Shown: positions 34,204-43,133 of the stretch, piece by piece | Layout of the letters: each line of letters starts with the position of its first letter | Position numbering within the stretch: position 1 is the first letter of the stretch | Source of the DNA: Methylobacterium terricola | GTDB lineage: Bacteria > Pseudomonadota > Alphaproteobacteria > Rhizobiales > Beijerinckiaceae | DNA: 64,000 bases | Assembly (NCBI RefSeq): GCF_006151805.1 | Contig: NZ_VDDA01000001.1 | Location: forward strand, 372,001 to 436,000 | Direction of reading: 5' to 3' | Position numbers and translations under genes: made by a program | The notes under the pieces: generated by a model | Seen by the model: the letters and a program-made list of their open reading frames with translations, nothing else | What the model was told of the DNA's origin: nothing | Databases searched by the model: none

Positions 34204-34528
34204 GTGAGGACGATCGAGGAGGTTCTACGGCCGCCGACGCGCGCCGGCATTACGGGCCGCGCCTCCTCGATCTCCCCTTTTCGGCAGCCGCGCCCGGGGC
34301 GAGAGCGACGCCGATGTGGCGGTGGTCCTGGCTGATCGATTCTGGCGGATCATCGACGAGGCGCGCCGGCTGGCCGACCTCTCCGCCGACCGGCTGACCG
34401 AGTACGGCCTCGACATCCAGGCCCATCCGGTCCCGCGGAGCGCCTGGACCGATCCGGCCCTCCACCCCAACCCGGCCCTCGTCCGCGCGATGCGGCGGGA
34501 TGCCAAGCGGACCGAGGGCTCCCGGTGA
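34204..34528 (+). pseudogene. Decayed MNT-type nucleotidyltransferase (antitoxin of a HEPN/MNT pair)
   Basis: The signature FGSRARGESDADVAVVLAD is readable at about 34275-34335, but the N-terminal part (HYGPRLLDLP at about 34248-34278) is in another frame, broken in the run CCCCTTTTCGG, and the first codons (VRTIEEVLR) are in a third. The C-terminal half (FWRIIDEARRLADLSADRL to the stop at 34528) is intact. MNT proteins neutralise HEPN toxins, often by AMPylation. The stop overlaps the start of the HEPN remnant in GTGA, the normal operon arrangement. Confidence 0.75.
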
Positions 34529-34838
34529 CGGAGCTATGGATAAGAAGAAGCTCCGGCCGAGGCCAGAATCCTGCTTGCGACCGGGCGTCCAAACGGTGCC
34601 ATCCGCCGCGCTTACTATGCCGCCGTCACGGCCGCCCGCGGGATTGCAGGATGTCCTCGGAGCATGGCATCGCTCCAGGCTTGATCGATCGGGAAGCCGG
34701 CCGCGGATTGCGGCATCTATCGGGCGAGCGCAGACTACGATGGGCCGCGCCTGACAGCCGAGGATGCCGACAAAGCCGTCGACTTTGCCGAACGCCTCCT
34801 CGCGCGACGTCGTCGGATTCCAGCCGCCCGGCCGGTGA
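34525..34838 (+). pseudogene. Decayed HEPN-domain toxin
   Basis: Fragments of one HEPN protein in changing frames: MTELWIRR (from 34525), then EARILLATGRPNGAIRRAYY (about 34559-34618) with the typical A-x-x-RAYYAA helix, then SEHGIAPGLIDREAGRGLRH in another frame with a stop in the main one, then IYRASADYDGPRLTAEDADK and AVDFAERLLARRR (about 34715-34812). At least two frameshifts and one stop destroy it. The partner antitoxin next to it is broken as well. Confidence 0.75.
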
Positions 34839-34870
34839 ACCATCGGTCTGATGGGACGCTTCGCCCAGCG

Positions 34871-35071
34871 TTACCCGGATGTCTCGACCACCGACGGCCA
34901 CACCACCGCCTGCGCCACGATCACGTCCGTGCCGTTGAAGGTGCAGGACGGCGAGCCGTAGAGCTTGTAGCCGAGCGCCAGCGCCTCCGAGATCCGGCGG
35001 CAGAAATGGGCGTCGTCCTTGCCGGTGATCAGGCGGTAGGGAAGCATGTCGTTCGGGGGCTTCGTGTCCAA
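34871..35071 (-). CDS. DUF1737 domain-containing protein
   Basis: 66 residues; the conserved part starts at the internal Met 9 (MLPYRLITGKDDAHFCRRIS), so translation may begin at 35047. The remainder (EALALGYKLYGSPSCTFNGT, then VIVAQAVVWP) is the complete DUF1737 module. Small cytosolic protein, function unknown. Transcribed towards the pseudogenes and following the LOG gene on the same strand, 106 bp downstream. Confidence 0.8.
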   Translation of the reverse strand: MDTKPPNDMLPYRLITGKDDAHFCRRISEALALGYKLYGSPSCTFNGTDVIVAQAVVWPSVVETSG

Positions 35072-35177
35072 GGCAGGGTCCTCGCGAGTCTACGGACGTG
35101 TGTCAGGCACTCCGCGTCGGCCCAGGCTCCGCTGTCGCGGCCCTGGACCGACCGGAAGAGATGCGGAAGAGGCGGGC

Positions 35178-35771
35178 TTAGAACTTCTCGTCGATCAGCG
35201 CCTCGGCCTCCGGCCGCGGCTCCGCCACGCGGGTCGCGGCGCGCAGCATCGGCACCACCTGCCCGGGGTCCTCCGCGACGAGGTAGCTGAGATCCAGACC
35301 CTCGCGGATGAAGCCGGTGCGGCGCATGTGGTCGAGGAGGCCGAGGAACGGCGCCCAGAACTCCGCCACCGAGAGCAGCAGGATCGGCTTGGCGTGCTGG
35401 CCGAGCTGCGACCACGTCATCTGCTCGACCAGCTCCTCCAGGGTACCGATGCCGCCCGGCAGGGCCACGAAGGCGTCGGAGCGGTCGAACATCAGCTTCT
35501 TGCGGGTGTGCATGTCGGAGACGACGATGGTCTCCTGCACGTCGTCGAGCATCCGCTCGCGCGATTTCAGGAAGTCCGGGATGATGCCGGTGACGTGGCC
35601 GCCATGGTCGAGCACCGCCCGCGCCACCGTGCCCATCAGCCCGACATTGCCGCCGCCATAGACGAGCGCGATGCCGGCCTCCGCCAGATGGCGCCCCAGC
35701 GCCCGCGCCGCCGCCTCGAAGACCGGATCGGTGCCGAATCCCGAGCCGCAATACACGCAAACCGTCCGCAT
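35178..35771 (-). CDS. LOG family protein (cytokinin riboside 5'-monophosphate phosphoribohydrolase-like, TIGR00730)
   Basis: 197 residues with the nucleotide-binding YGGGNVGLMG (about 37-46) and the catalytic PGGIGTLEEL motif (about 97-106). LOG enzymes release the base from nucleoside 5'-monophosphates, in plants and some bacteria activating cytokinins. ATG 35771 gives the family N-terminus MRTVCVYCGSGFGTDPVF; the open frame upstream is low-complexity antisense to the LysM gene and is rejected. Whether cytokinin is a real substrate here cannot be read. Confidence 0.9.
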   Translation of the reverse strand: MRTVCVYCGSGFGTDPVFEAAARALGRHLAEAGIALVYGGGNVGLMGTVARAVLDHGGHVTGIIPDFLKSRERMLDDVQETIVVSDMHTRKKLMFDRSDAFVALPGGIGTLEELVEQMTWSQLGQHAKPILLLSVAEFWAPFLGLLDHMRRTGFIREGLDLSYLVAEDPGQVVPMLRAATRVAEPRPEAEALIDEKF

Positions 35772-35990
35772 CGAGTCTCCGCACCGTTCGCAGCCGATAC
35801 CGGCCGTTGCCACGCAAGTTTCCGGCCGAGCCGCGCGAGTCGCGCCGCGTGGTCTCGCCCCGCCAGTCCTGTTAATATGAGGGCGATGGCGCGGGCGTGT
35901 CGACCGGAGGCGAAAGGTCGCGCAGCCGGATGAGACGCCAGGAGACGGACGCCGAGACCGTGGGGGACCCGTGAGCGGGAGTGTTGCGCC

Positions 35991-37457
35991 ATGACGACCG
36001 AGTTGCCGACCACCGAGTTGCGCCGGGGCCTCGTCCTCGCCTCCGTGGGCCTCGTCGCCGGGTTCGTGCTCATCGGCGTCGCGGCGAGCGGCACCCGGCT
36101 GTTCTCGCTGTCCGCGCCGGAGGATCCGCATCCGGCGACGGTTCATTCCTCGACCCCCGCCCCGACCCCCGCCCCGCCCCCTGCTGGCCCGACCCCTGCC
36201 GCCCCGGCCCCGCTCGCGGCCCTGCCGGCGGCGCCGCAGGCCACGAGGACCGAGCCGACCGGCATGCCGTCCTTCGACGTCATCCGGGTCGAGCCCGATG
36301 GGGCGAGCGTCGTTGCCGGGCGCGGCCGGCCCGGGGCCGAGATCGAGGTGCTGCGCGACGATGGGCCCTTCGCCCGCGCCAAGGCCGACGAATCCGGCAA
36401 CTTCGCCGTGGTGCCCCCGGCCCTGCCGCCCGGCAGCCACGAGATCACCCTGCGCAGCACCGGGCCGGACGGCAGCACGGTGTCGGGCCCCGCCAGCGCC
36501 GTGGTGGTGGTGGCGCAGGACCGCCGCACCAAGCCCCTCGTCGCCGTGACGGCGCCCGGCCGGCCGACCGCGGTGCTGTCGCTGCCCGAGCCCGTCAAGC
36601 CCCCGGCAGGGGATGCCAAGCCGCCGGCAGGGGATACCAGGCTCGCGGCACGGGATCCGAAGCCGGATCTCAAATCGCCGGCCGACAACGCCAGGCCTCA
36701 GGGCAGGACCAGGGCCCAGGCCGCGGAGAGAGCCGACGCCAAGCCGGACGCCCCGCAGCCCGGCTCCGCGCCGGTCAAGGTCGTCGGCGTCGATGCCGAG
36801 GCGGGCGGGCGGCTCTACGTCACGGCGCAGGGAGCCCCGAAGGCGGACATGCGCCTCTACCTCAACGACACGCTGGTGGCGCCCGGGCAGGCGGGACCGG
36901 ACGGGCGCGTCGCCTTCACGATCGGGCGCGGGGTCGCGCCCGGCGATTACCGGGTGCGGGTCGATCAGGTCGATCCCGCCTCCGGTGCGGTCAAGACCCG
37001 CGCCGAGACCGCCTTCGCGGTGCCGCCGAATCTCGGTGCGGCTCCCGCCGAGGTCCCGGGCCGTCCGTCCCCGACGCGCGCCGGCCCGGACCGGGCATCC
37101 GCGGCGCCTCCGAACGCCGGCGTTCCGGCCGCCTCCGTTGCCCCGGCCGCGACGGCCGCCGCCCCCGGACCGGCGCGGGCTCCGGGTGCGGAAGCGGCCC
37201 TCGCCGCCACCGATCCCGCCGCTACCGATCCCGGTACGGTCTTCGTGCCCGGCATCAGCACCGCGACGGTCACCCGCGGCGACAACCTGTGGAGCATCAG
37301 CCGCAAGACGTATGGCCGCGGCCTGCGCTACACCGTGATCTTCGACGCCAACCAGGGCCAGATCCGCGACCCCAACCGGATCTATCCGGGCCAGGTCTTC
37401 GTGCTGCCCGGCGACGCCCCGCTGGGCCAGCGGCCGGTGCCGGGGAGCCCGGGCTGA
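35991..37457 (+). CDS. LysM-domain envelope protein with Ig-like repeats
   Basis: 488 residues. One N-terminal membrane anchor (about 12-32), a long Pro/Ala linker, two related Ig-like (bacterial adhesin-type) modules (about 93-172: VEPDGASVVAGRGRPGAEIE; about 255-340: VDAEAGGRLYVTAQGAPKAD), a second low-complexity stretch, and a C-terminal LysM (about 420-470: VTRGDNLWSISRKTYG, PNRIYPGQVFVLP). It should bind peptidoglycan in the periplasm. A short direct repeat KPPAGDAKPPAGDT occurs near 200-213. Function beyond cell-wall binding unknown. Confidence 0.85.
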   Translation: MTTELPTTELRRGLVLASVGLVAGFVLIGVAASGTRLFSLSAPEDPHPATVHSSTPAPTPAPPPAGPTPAAPAPLAALPAAPQATRTEPTGMPSFDVIRVEPDGASVVAGRGRPGAEIEVLRDDGPFARAKADESGNFAVVPPALPPGSHEITLRSTGPDGSTVSGPASAVVVVAQDRRTKPLVAVTAPGRPTAVLSLPEPVKPPAGDAKPPAGDTRLAARDPKPDLKSPADNARPQGRTRAQAAERADAKPDAPQPGSAPVKVVGVDAEAGGRLYVTAQGAPKADMRLYLNDTLVAPGQAGPDGRVAFTIGRGVAPGDYRVRVDQVDPASGAVKTRAETAFAVPPNLGAAPAEVPGRPSPTRAGPDRASAAPPNAGVPAASVAPAATAAAPGPARAPGAEAALAATDPAATDPGTVFVPGISTATVTRGDNLWSISRKTYGRGLRYTVIFDANQGQIRDPNRIYPGQVFVLPGDAPLGQRPVPGSPG

Positions 37458-37773
37458 CGGGGACGGGGTCCCCCACCCGCTGGATCGGCGTCGCGTAGAT
37501 CGTCGGGGCCGCGCCACGTGTGACCGATCGCCCGGGCGTCGGGCCGCTCCACCACCCCCCGCACCGGCCGGGACGGCGCGGCGTCGCCGCTCTGGCCCGA
37601 GAGCCTGGTCCAGCCGCGCATCGCGCTGGAGCCGAGGCCGCTCCGGGCCTGGTCGCCCGCGAGCGCCCGCACCTTGCGGCGCCCGCGAAGCAGGCCCGGG
37701 CCGCGCCGAGCGCGCTGTCTCCCTGTCGCATCCTGGCCTATATGCGGCGCCGATCCCGTCCGGAACCGGTTCC
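37458..37773. other. Intergenic region, no gene recognised
   Basis: 316 bp between the LysM gene and the ABC exporter. Frames on both strands give only Arg/Ala/Gly/Pro-rich products with no homology I recognise. It must hold the exporter promoter, but none is convincing. Confidence 0.45.
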
Positions 37774-39714
37774 TTGTCCATCACCCCGATCCCACCGGCC
37801 GAGCCCGAGCGGCCCGGCCTCGTCGCGACCTACCGCCGCCTCTGGCCCTATCTCTGGCCCCACGGCCGGCCCGACCTGCAGCGCCGGGTCTTCGTCGCCT
37901 TCGGCCTCCTGCTCGTCGCCAAGGTGGTCACCCTGGCGATGCCCTTCACCTTCAAGTGGGCGACCGACGCCCTGGTGGCGGTGGTCGGTGGCAAGGAGGA
38001 GACGGTCCCGACCGGGATCTGGGCCGTGCCGGCCCTGATGATTCTGCTCTATGCCGCGGCCCGGATCGCCATGTCGCTCCTGACCCAGGTCCGCGACGGG
38101 CTGTTCGCCAAGGTGGCGATGCACGCGGTCCGGCGGCTGGCGTTGCAGACCTTCCAGCACATGCACCAGCTGTCGCTGCGCTTTCATCTCGAGCGCAAGA
38201 CCGGCGGCCTGACCCGGGTGCTCGAGCGCGGCCGCAACGGCATCGAGGAACTCTCGCGCCTGATGGTGCTGACGCTGGTGCCGACCATCGTCGAGTTCCT
38301 GCTGGTGCTCGGCACGCTCGCCTACGAGTTCAGCCTGTCCTACTCGCTCGTCGTGCTGGTGATGGTCGCGGCCTATCTCGGCTACACCTACAAGGCCACG
38401 GAGTGGCGCATCGCCATCCGCCGGCGGATGAACGACTCCGACACCGACGCCAACGCCAAGGCGGTCGATTCGCTGCTCAACTACGAGACGGTGAAGTATT
38501 TTGGGGCGTCGGAGCGTGAGACCGCCCGCTACGACCAGTCGATGGCCCGCTACGAGAAGGCCTCGACCCAGACCTACGTCTCGCTCGCGGTGCTGAACGC
38601 CGGCCAGGCGGTGATCTTCACGATCGGCATGGGCGTGGTGATGTGGCTGGCCGCGCGCGACATCATGGCCGGGCGGGCGACGATCGGCGGCTTCGTGCTG
38701 GTCAACACCATGCTGGTGCAGCTCTCGATGCCGCTCAACTTCATGGGCATGATCTATCGCGAGATCAAGCAGGCGCTGATCGACATCGACGACATGTTCA
38801 AGATCCTGCACCGCAACCCGGAGATCGCCGACCGCCCGGGCGCGGAGCCGCTCGCCGTCAGCGAGGCGGTGGTGCGGTTCGAGGACGTGCACTTCGCCTA
38901 CGTGCCGGAGCGGCCGATCCTGCGCGGCATCAGCTTCACGGTGCCGGCGGGCCGCACCGTCGCGATCGTCGGGCCGTCGGGGGCCGGCAAGTCGACGCTG
39001 TCGCGCCTGCTGTTCCGGTTCTACGAGCCGCAAGCGGGGCGCATCACGATCGACGGGCAGGACATCGCGGCGGTGCAGCAGGATTCCCTGCGGGCCGCGA
39101 TCGGCATGGTGCCGCAGGACACCGTGCTGTTCAACGACACGATCGGCTACAACGTCCGCTACGGCCGCTGGGAGGCCTCCGAGGAGGAGGTGCGGGAAGC
39201 GGCGCGGCTGGCCCAGATCGACCGCTTCATCTTCGCCCTGCCGGAGGGGTACGACACGCCGGTCGGCGAGCGCGGCCTGAAGCTGTCGGGCGGCGAGAAG
39301 CAGCGCGTCGCCATCGCCCGCACCATCCTGAAGGGCCCGCCGATCCTGGTCCTCGACGAGGCGACCTCGGCGCTCGATTCCTTCACCGAGCGCGAGATCC
39401 AGGACGCCCTCGACCGGGTGAGCCAGGGCCGCACCACCCTCGTCATCGCCCACCGCCTCTCGACGGTGGTCGGCGCCGACGAGATCATCGTCCTCGACCA
39501 GGGCCGCATCGCCGAGCGCGGCACCCACCTCGCGTTGCTGGCGGAAGGCGGCGTCTACGCGGCGATGTGGAACCGCCAGCGCGAGGCGGATGCCGCCCGC
39601 GAGGCGTTGAAGCGCGCGGAATCGCAGGAGGGCGAGAGCCTGCGCACGCATCTGGAGCCCGGGGAGGTCCCCGGCCCGGTCGCCAAGGCGCCGGAGCCGG
39701 CTGCGGTGTCGTGA
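37774..39714 (+). CDS. Atm1/HMT1-type ABC exporter (fused permease-ATPase)
   Basis: 646 residues from a TTG start (no ATG in reach). A six-helix transmembrane domain (about 35-330) with the Atm1-type segment MPLNFMGMIYREIKQALIDI that lines the glutathione pocket, then an ATPase with Walker A GPSGAGKST, Q-loop, signature LSGGEKQR, Walker B ILVLDEATSALD and switch His (IAHRLST). Homodimeric inner-membrane exporter; bacterial members export glutathione conjugates and aid metal tolerance. Charged C-terminal tail of about 60 residues. Confidence 0.9.
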   Translation: MSITPIPPAEPERPGLVATYRRLWPYLWPHGRPDLQRRVFVAFGLLLVAKVVTLAMPFTFKWATDALVAVVGGKEETVPTGIWAVPALMILLYAAARIAMSLLTQVRDGLFAKVAMHAVRRLALQTFQHMHQLSLRFHLERKTGGLTRVLERGRNGIEELSRLMVLTLVPTIVEFLLVLGTLAYEFSLSYSLVVLVMVAAYLGYTYKATEWRIAIRRRMNDSDTDANAKAVDSLLNYETVKYFGASERETARYDQSMARYEKASTQTYVSLAVLNAGQAVIFTIGMGVVMWLAARDIMAGRATIGGFVLVNTMLVQLSMPLNFMGMIYREIKQALIDIDDMFKILHRNPEIADRPGAEPLAVSEAVVRFEDVHFAYVPERPILRGISFTVPAGRTVAIVGPSGAGKSTLSRLLFRFYEPQAGRITIDGQDIAAVQQDSLRAAIGMVPQDTVLFNDTIGYNVRYGRWEASEEEVREAARLAQIDRFIFALPEGYDTPVGERGLKLSGGEKQRVAIARTILKGPPILVLDEATSALDSFTEREIQDALDRVSQGRTTLVIAHRLSTVVGADEIIVLDQGRIAERGTHLALLAEGGVYAAMWNRQREADAAREALKRAESQEGESLRTHLEPGEVPGPVAKAPEPAAVS

Positions 39715-40044
39715 GACGAGGCCCTCCTTCCCGTCTCGACGTCGTCCGGGGCCTTGCCGAAGGTGAGAGCCCGGGACCCCCGACCTGCGGGAGTTTCCGG
39801 AGACGGCGGGCCGCATTCCGCTTCATCCTGGATCTCGCCGGTTGTCGATCCCGGGTTGCGTGGCGCGGACCCGGGATGACGAGGGAAGGCTGCATCAGCC
39901 TGCGCGGCGCTCGAGCGAAGCCGGGCGCCGCATTGCGAGGGAACCGGTCGTCACGGTTCCCGCTCCGGTTCGCCGGGGCGCATGGTGGAACGGCATCTTA
40001 AACGGCCTGCGGCTAAGACGGGCTCGTCACCGCCGGACCGATCC
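39715..40044. other. Intergenic region with two inverted repeats
   Basis: 330 bp without a gene. It holds ATCCCGGGT-N12-ACCCGGGAT (39848-39877), a perfect 9-bp stem like the CCCGGGAT-type sequences at 45363-45420, and GGGAACCG-N7-CGGTTCCC (39939-39961), listed separately. Confidence 0.6.
39939..39961. promoter_or_regulatory. Perfect inverted repeat upstream of the spermidine-synthase-like gene
   Basis: GGGAACCG (39939-39946), 7-nt spacer, CGGTTCCC (39954-39961), centred about 95 bp before the ATG at 40045. Symmetry and position suit a dimeric regulator's operator; no regulator gene is adjacent. Confidence 0.45.
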
Positions 40045-42318
40045 ATGTCGACCACCACGCTCCGCACGGTTCCCCGCCTCGGCCCGGTCCTCGCCCGCGC
40101 GCAGGTCCCGGCGGCGGCGGCGGCCCTGCTCCTGTCGGCGTTCCTGCTGTTCTCGGTCCAGCCGCTCTTCACCAAGATGGTGCTGCCGCGTCTCGGCGGC
40201 AGCCCGGCGACTTGGTCGGTCGCCCTGGTGGTGTTCCAGGCGCTCCTGCTCGGCGGCTACCTCTACGCCCACCTGCTGGCCCGGCGGCTCAAGCCCCGCA
40301 CGGCGCTCGGGCTGCATCTCGGGCTGATGCTCGCCGCCGCCCTCTGCCTGCCGATCGGCCTGCCCGCGGGCTGGGGCGCCCCGCCGGAGGAGAACCAGGC
40401 GCTCTGGCTCGTCGGGCTGTTCGTCACGGCGGTCGGGCTGCCGTTCTTCGCGCTGTCGGCGAACGGCCCGCTGCTCCAGGCCTGGTTCGCCCGCTCGGGC
40501 CACGCCCGGGCCGGCGATCCCTACTTCCTCTATGCCGCCTCGAATATCGGCTCGTTCGCGGCCCTCGTCGCCTATCCGCTCCTGATCGAGCCCGTTCTGC
40601 CGCTGCGGGCGCAGGCCGACCTCTGGCTCGCCGGGTTCGTGCTGCTCGGCCTGCTCATCCTGGCCTCGGGTCTGGCATCCTCGGCGCCGGGACCGGTGGA
40701 CGGGCCGCGCGAGGGGACCGCGCGCGCGGTGCCGGCCTCTGCGGCGCCCGGCTGGCGGCGTCGCGGCGCCTGGATCGGCCTCGCCCTGGTGCCGTCGGCC
40801 CTCCTGGTCTCGGTCACCGCCCATATCTCGACCGACGTCGCGGCGGCGCCCCTGCTGTGGGTGGTGCCGCTCGCGCTCTTCCTCCTCACCTTCGTGATCG
40901 CGTTCCGGGACGGGATGGGGCGGCCGGGCCGGACGCTGCTGCGCCTCCAGGTCTGGGGCACGGCGCTGGCGCTGGCGAGCTTCGTCGTCGGCCCGGGGCT
41001 GTGGGGCGGGCTCGCCCTCCATCTCGGCCTGTTCTTTGTCAGCGCCCTGATCTGCCACGCCACGCTCTACCACCTGCGCCCGGCTCCCGACCGGCTGACC
41101 GAGTTCTACGTCTGCGTCTCCCTCGGCGGGGTGCTGGGCGGCATCGCCTGCGGGCTCGTGGCGCCGCTCGTGTTCCCGCGGGTCGTGGAGTATCCGTTGC
41201 TGATCGTCGCCGCCCTGGCCTGCCGGCCGGGCTTCGTCTCCGGCGGCGCCCGTCCCTGGCTCGCCGCCGTGGCGCCGCTCGCGCTGGCGGGGGTGGCGGC
41301 CGCCGCCGTCATGGTGCTTGCCGGCACGCTCCTCGGGGTCGCGGCCCTGCCGCAAATCCTCGCGCTCGCCGGCGCGGGCCTGCTGGCGGCGAGCGGGCGC
41401 GACCCGCACCGCCTCGCCGTGGCGGGCGGGCTCGCCCTCGCCGCCTGCTTGGCGCTGATGCGGTCGGACGATGCCGTCAGCCTGCGCTCGTTCTTCGGCA
41501 TCCACCGGATCGCCGAAACCCCGGACGGGCAGATGCGCCTCCTGATGCACGGCACCACCCTGCACGGGGCGATGCGGCTCGCGAACCCGGACGGCACCCG
41601 GGCGGAGGGGCTCCCCGAGCCCCTGGTCTACTACACCCAGGAGGGGGCGATCGGCACGGCGATCCGCTCGGTGCGGGCGGCGCGGGGCGGCTCGCTCGGC
41701 GCCGTCGCGGTGGTCGGGCTCGGCACCGGCAGCCTCGCCTGCCACCGGGCCGGGAACGAGGCCTGGCGCTTCTACGAGATCGACCCGGAGGTGTCCCGCA
41801 TCGCCCGCGACCCCGCGCGCTTCCGCTTCCTGTCGGCCTGCGGGCCCGACATGCCGGTCGTGCTGGGCGACGCCCGCCTGACCCTGGCGGAGGCCCCGGG
41901 CGGGCTCGGGCTCCTGATGATCGATGCCTTCTCGTCCGACGCGATTCCCGCCCACCTCCTCACCCGCGAGGCCCTGGCGCTCTACCTCGCCAAGCTCGCG
42001 CCGGGCGGCGTGCTGGCGCTGCACATCACCAACCGCCACCTCGACCTGGCCCGCATCCTGGCGCGTGTCGGGGCGGAGTTCGGCCTGACGACGCTGGTCG
42101 CCCGGGAATCCTTCCCCTTCGATCCGGTGCGGTTTCGCGCCGCGACCACCGTCGCGGTGCTCGCCCGCGATCCCGCCGATCTGGGTGCGCTCCGCACCGA
42201 CCCGGCCTGGGAGCGGATCGCCCCGGAGCGGGAGCGGCGGCCCTGGACCGACGATTTCTCCAACATCCTCCAGGCGATGGCCGACAAGCGGGCCGCCCCG
42301 CGTCGATCGGATGATTGA
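40045..42318 (+). CDS. Spermidine-synthase-like membrane protein (fused MFS/spermidine synthase family)
   Basis: 757 residues. About 10-12 membrane helices fill the first 480 residues (LLLSAFLLFSVQPLFTKMVL, SANGPLLQAWFARSGH, LYAASNIGSFAALVAYP), followed by a cytosolic methyltransferase-like spermidine-synthase fold with the SAM-type glycine loop VGLGTGSLACHRAG, the acidic YEIDPEVSRIA and LGDARLTL. The family is wide-spread and its substrate unknown; polyamine synthesis is not proven. ATG 40045 is chosen (MSTTTLRTVPRLG); 39982 is possible. Followed by psd after 84 bp. Confidence 0.85.
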   Translation: MSTTTLRTVPRLGPVLARAQVPAAAAALLLSAFLLFSVQPLFTKMVLPRLGGSPATWSVALVVFQALLLGGYLYAHLLARRLKPRTALGLHLGLMLAAALCLPIGLPAGWGAPPEENQALWLVGLFVTAVGLPFFALSANGPLLQAWFARSGHARAGDPYFLYAASNIGSFAALVAYPLLIEPVLPLRAQADLWLAGFVLLGLLILASGLASSAPGPVDGPREGTARAVPASAAPGWRRRGAWIGLALVPSALLVSVTAHISTDVAAAPLLWVVPLALFLLTFVIAFRDGMGRPGRTLLRLQVWGTALALASFVVGPGLWGGLALHLGLFFVSALICHATLYHLRPAPDRLTEFYVCVSLGGVLGGIACGLVAPLVFPRVVEYPLLIVAALACRPGFVSGGARPWLAAVAPLALAGVAAAAVMVLAGTLLGVAALPQILALAGAGLLAASGRDPHRLAVAGGLALAACLALMRSDDAVSLRSFFGIHRIAETPDGQMRLLMHGTTLHGAMRLANPDGTRAEGLPEPLVYYTQEGAIGTAIRSVRAARGGSLGAVAVVGLGTGSLACHRAGNEAWRFYEIDPEVSRIARDPARFRFLSACGPDMPVVLGDARLTLAEAPGGLGLLMIDAFSSDAIPAHLLTREALALYLAKLAPGGVLALHITNRHLDLARILARVGAEFGLTTLVARESFPFDPVRFRAATTVAVLARDPADLGALRTDPAWERIAPERERRPWTDDFSNILQAMADKRAAPRRSDD

Positions 42319-42402
42319 CGTGGGCCCACGCGCCTGCCATCCGCGGGCGCTGGACCGGCGCGTGCGCAGCCGGCGCGAGGCCCGAGGACCATCCGAGGAC
42401 GT

Positions 42403-43116
42403 ATGACCGACCTGTTCGAGACGATCCGCCGCGTGCTGGTGCCGATCCACAAGGAGGGCTATCCCTTCATCGCGATCGGCATCGTGCTGACGGTGCTCGC
42501 CGGCACCTTCGTGCAGTTCCTCGGCTGGATCTTCCTGCTGCTGACGCTCTGGGTCTGCTACTTCTTCCGCGACCCCGAGCGGATCGTGCCGGTCGGCGAC
42601 GGGCTGGTGATCTCGCCGGCCGACGGGCGGGTGAACCTGATCAGCACCGTGCTGCCGCCGGCCGAGCTCGACCTGCCCTCCGTGCCGATGCTGCGGATCT
42701 CGGTGTTCATGAACGTGTTCGACTGCCACGTGAACCGCGTGCCGGTGACGGGCCGCATCGATCAGGTTCACTACACCCCGGGCCTGTTCCTCAATGCCGA
42801 GCTCGACAAGGCGAGCGAGGACAACGAGCGCAACGGCCTGGTGATCGAGACCCGCCAGAACGGCGAGAGCGTGCGCATCGGCGTGGTGCAGATCGCCGGC
42901 CTCGTGGCTCGCCGCATCGTCGACTGGGTCAAGCCCGGCGACGACCTCACCGTCGGCGACCGGTTCGGCCTGATCCGCTTCGGCTCGCGGGTCGACGTCT
43001 ACCTGCCGGCGGGCACCCGGGTGCTGGTCGGCCTCGGCCAGAAGGCGGTGGCGGGCGAGACCGTGCTCGCCGACCTGCGCGGGACCGGCCCGGTGCGGCA
43101 GTTCCGCCGCGTCTGA
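42403..43116 (+). CDS. psd: Phosphatidylserine decarboxylase proenzyme (short form)
   Basis: 237 residues. Membrane-associated enzyme making phosphatidylethanolamine from phosphatidylserine. N-terminal hydrophobic segments (about 20-55), the FFRDPER and SPADGRV blocks, [15 protein letters not shown], and the autocleavage site in [12 protein letters not shown] where Ser becomes the pyruvoyl prosthetic group (GS form typical of alphaproteobacterial short Psd). pssA begins 17 bp downstream, so the two steps are encoded together. Confidence 0.96.
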   Translation: MTDLFETIRRVLVPIHKEGYPFIAIGIVLTVLAGTFVQFLGWIFLLLTLWVCYFFRDPERIVPVGDGLVISPADGRVNLISTVLPPAELDLPSVPMLRISVFMNVFDCHVNRVPVTGRIDQVHYTPGLFLNAELDKASEDNERNGLVIETRQNGESVRIGVVQIAGLVARRIVDWVKPGDDLTVGDRFGLIRFGSRVDVYLPAGTRVLVGLGQKAVAGETVLADLRGTGPVRQFRRV

Positions 43117-43133
43117 CAGGGGAGGGACCCGGA

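Noticed and set aside
35772..37784. In-frame N-terminal extension of about 670 residues to the LOG protein
   Set aside because: It is antisense to the LysM gene, is Arg/Gly-rich and lies outside the LOG family length.
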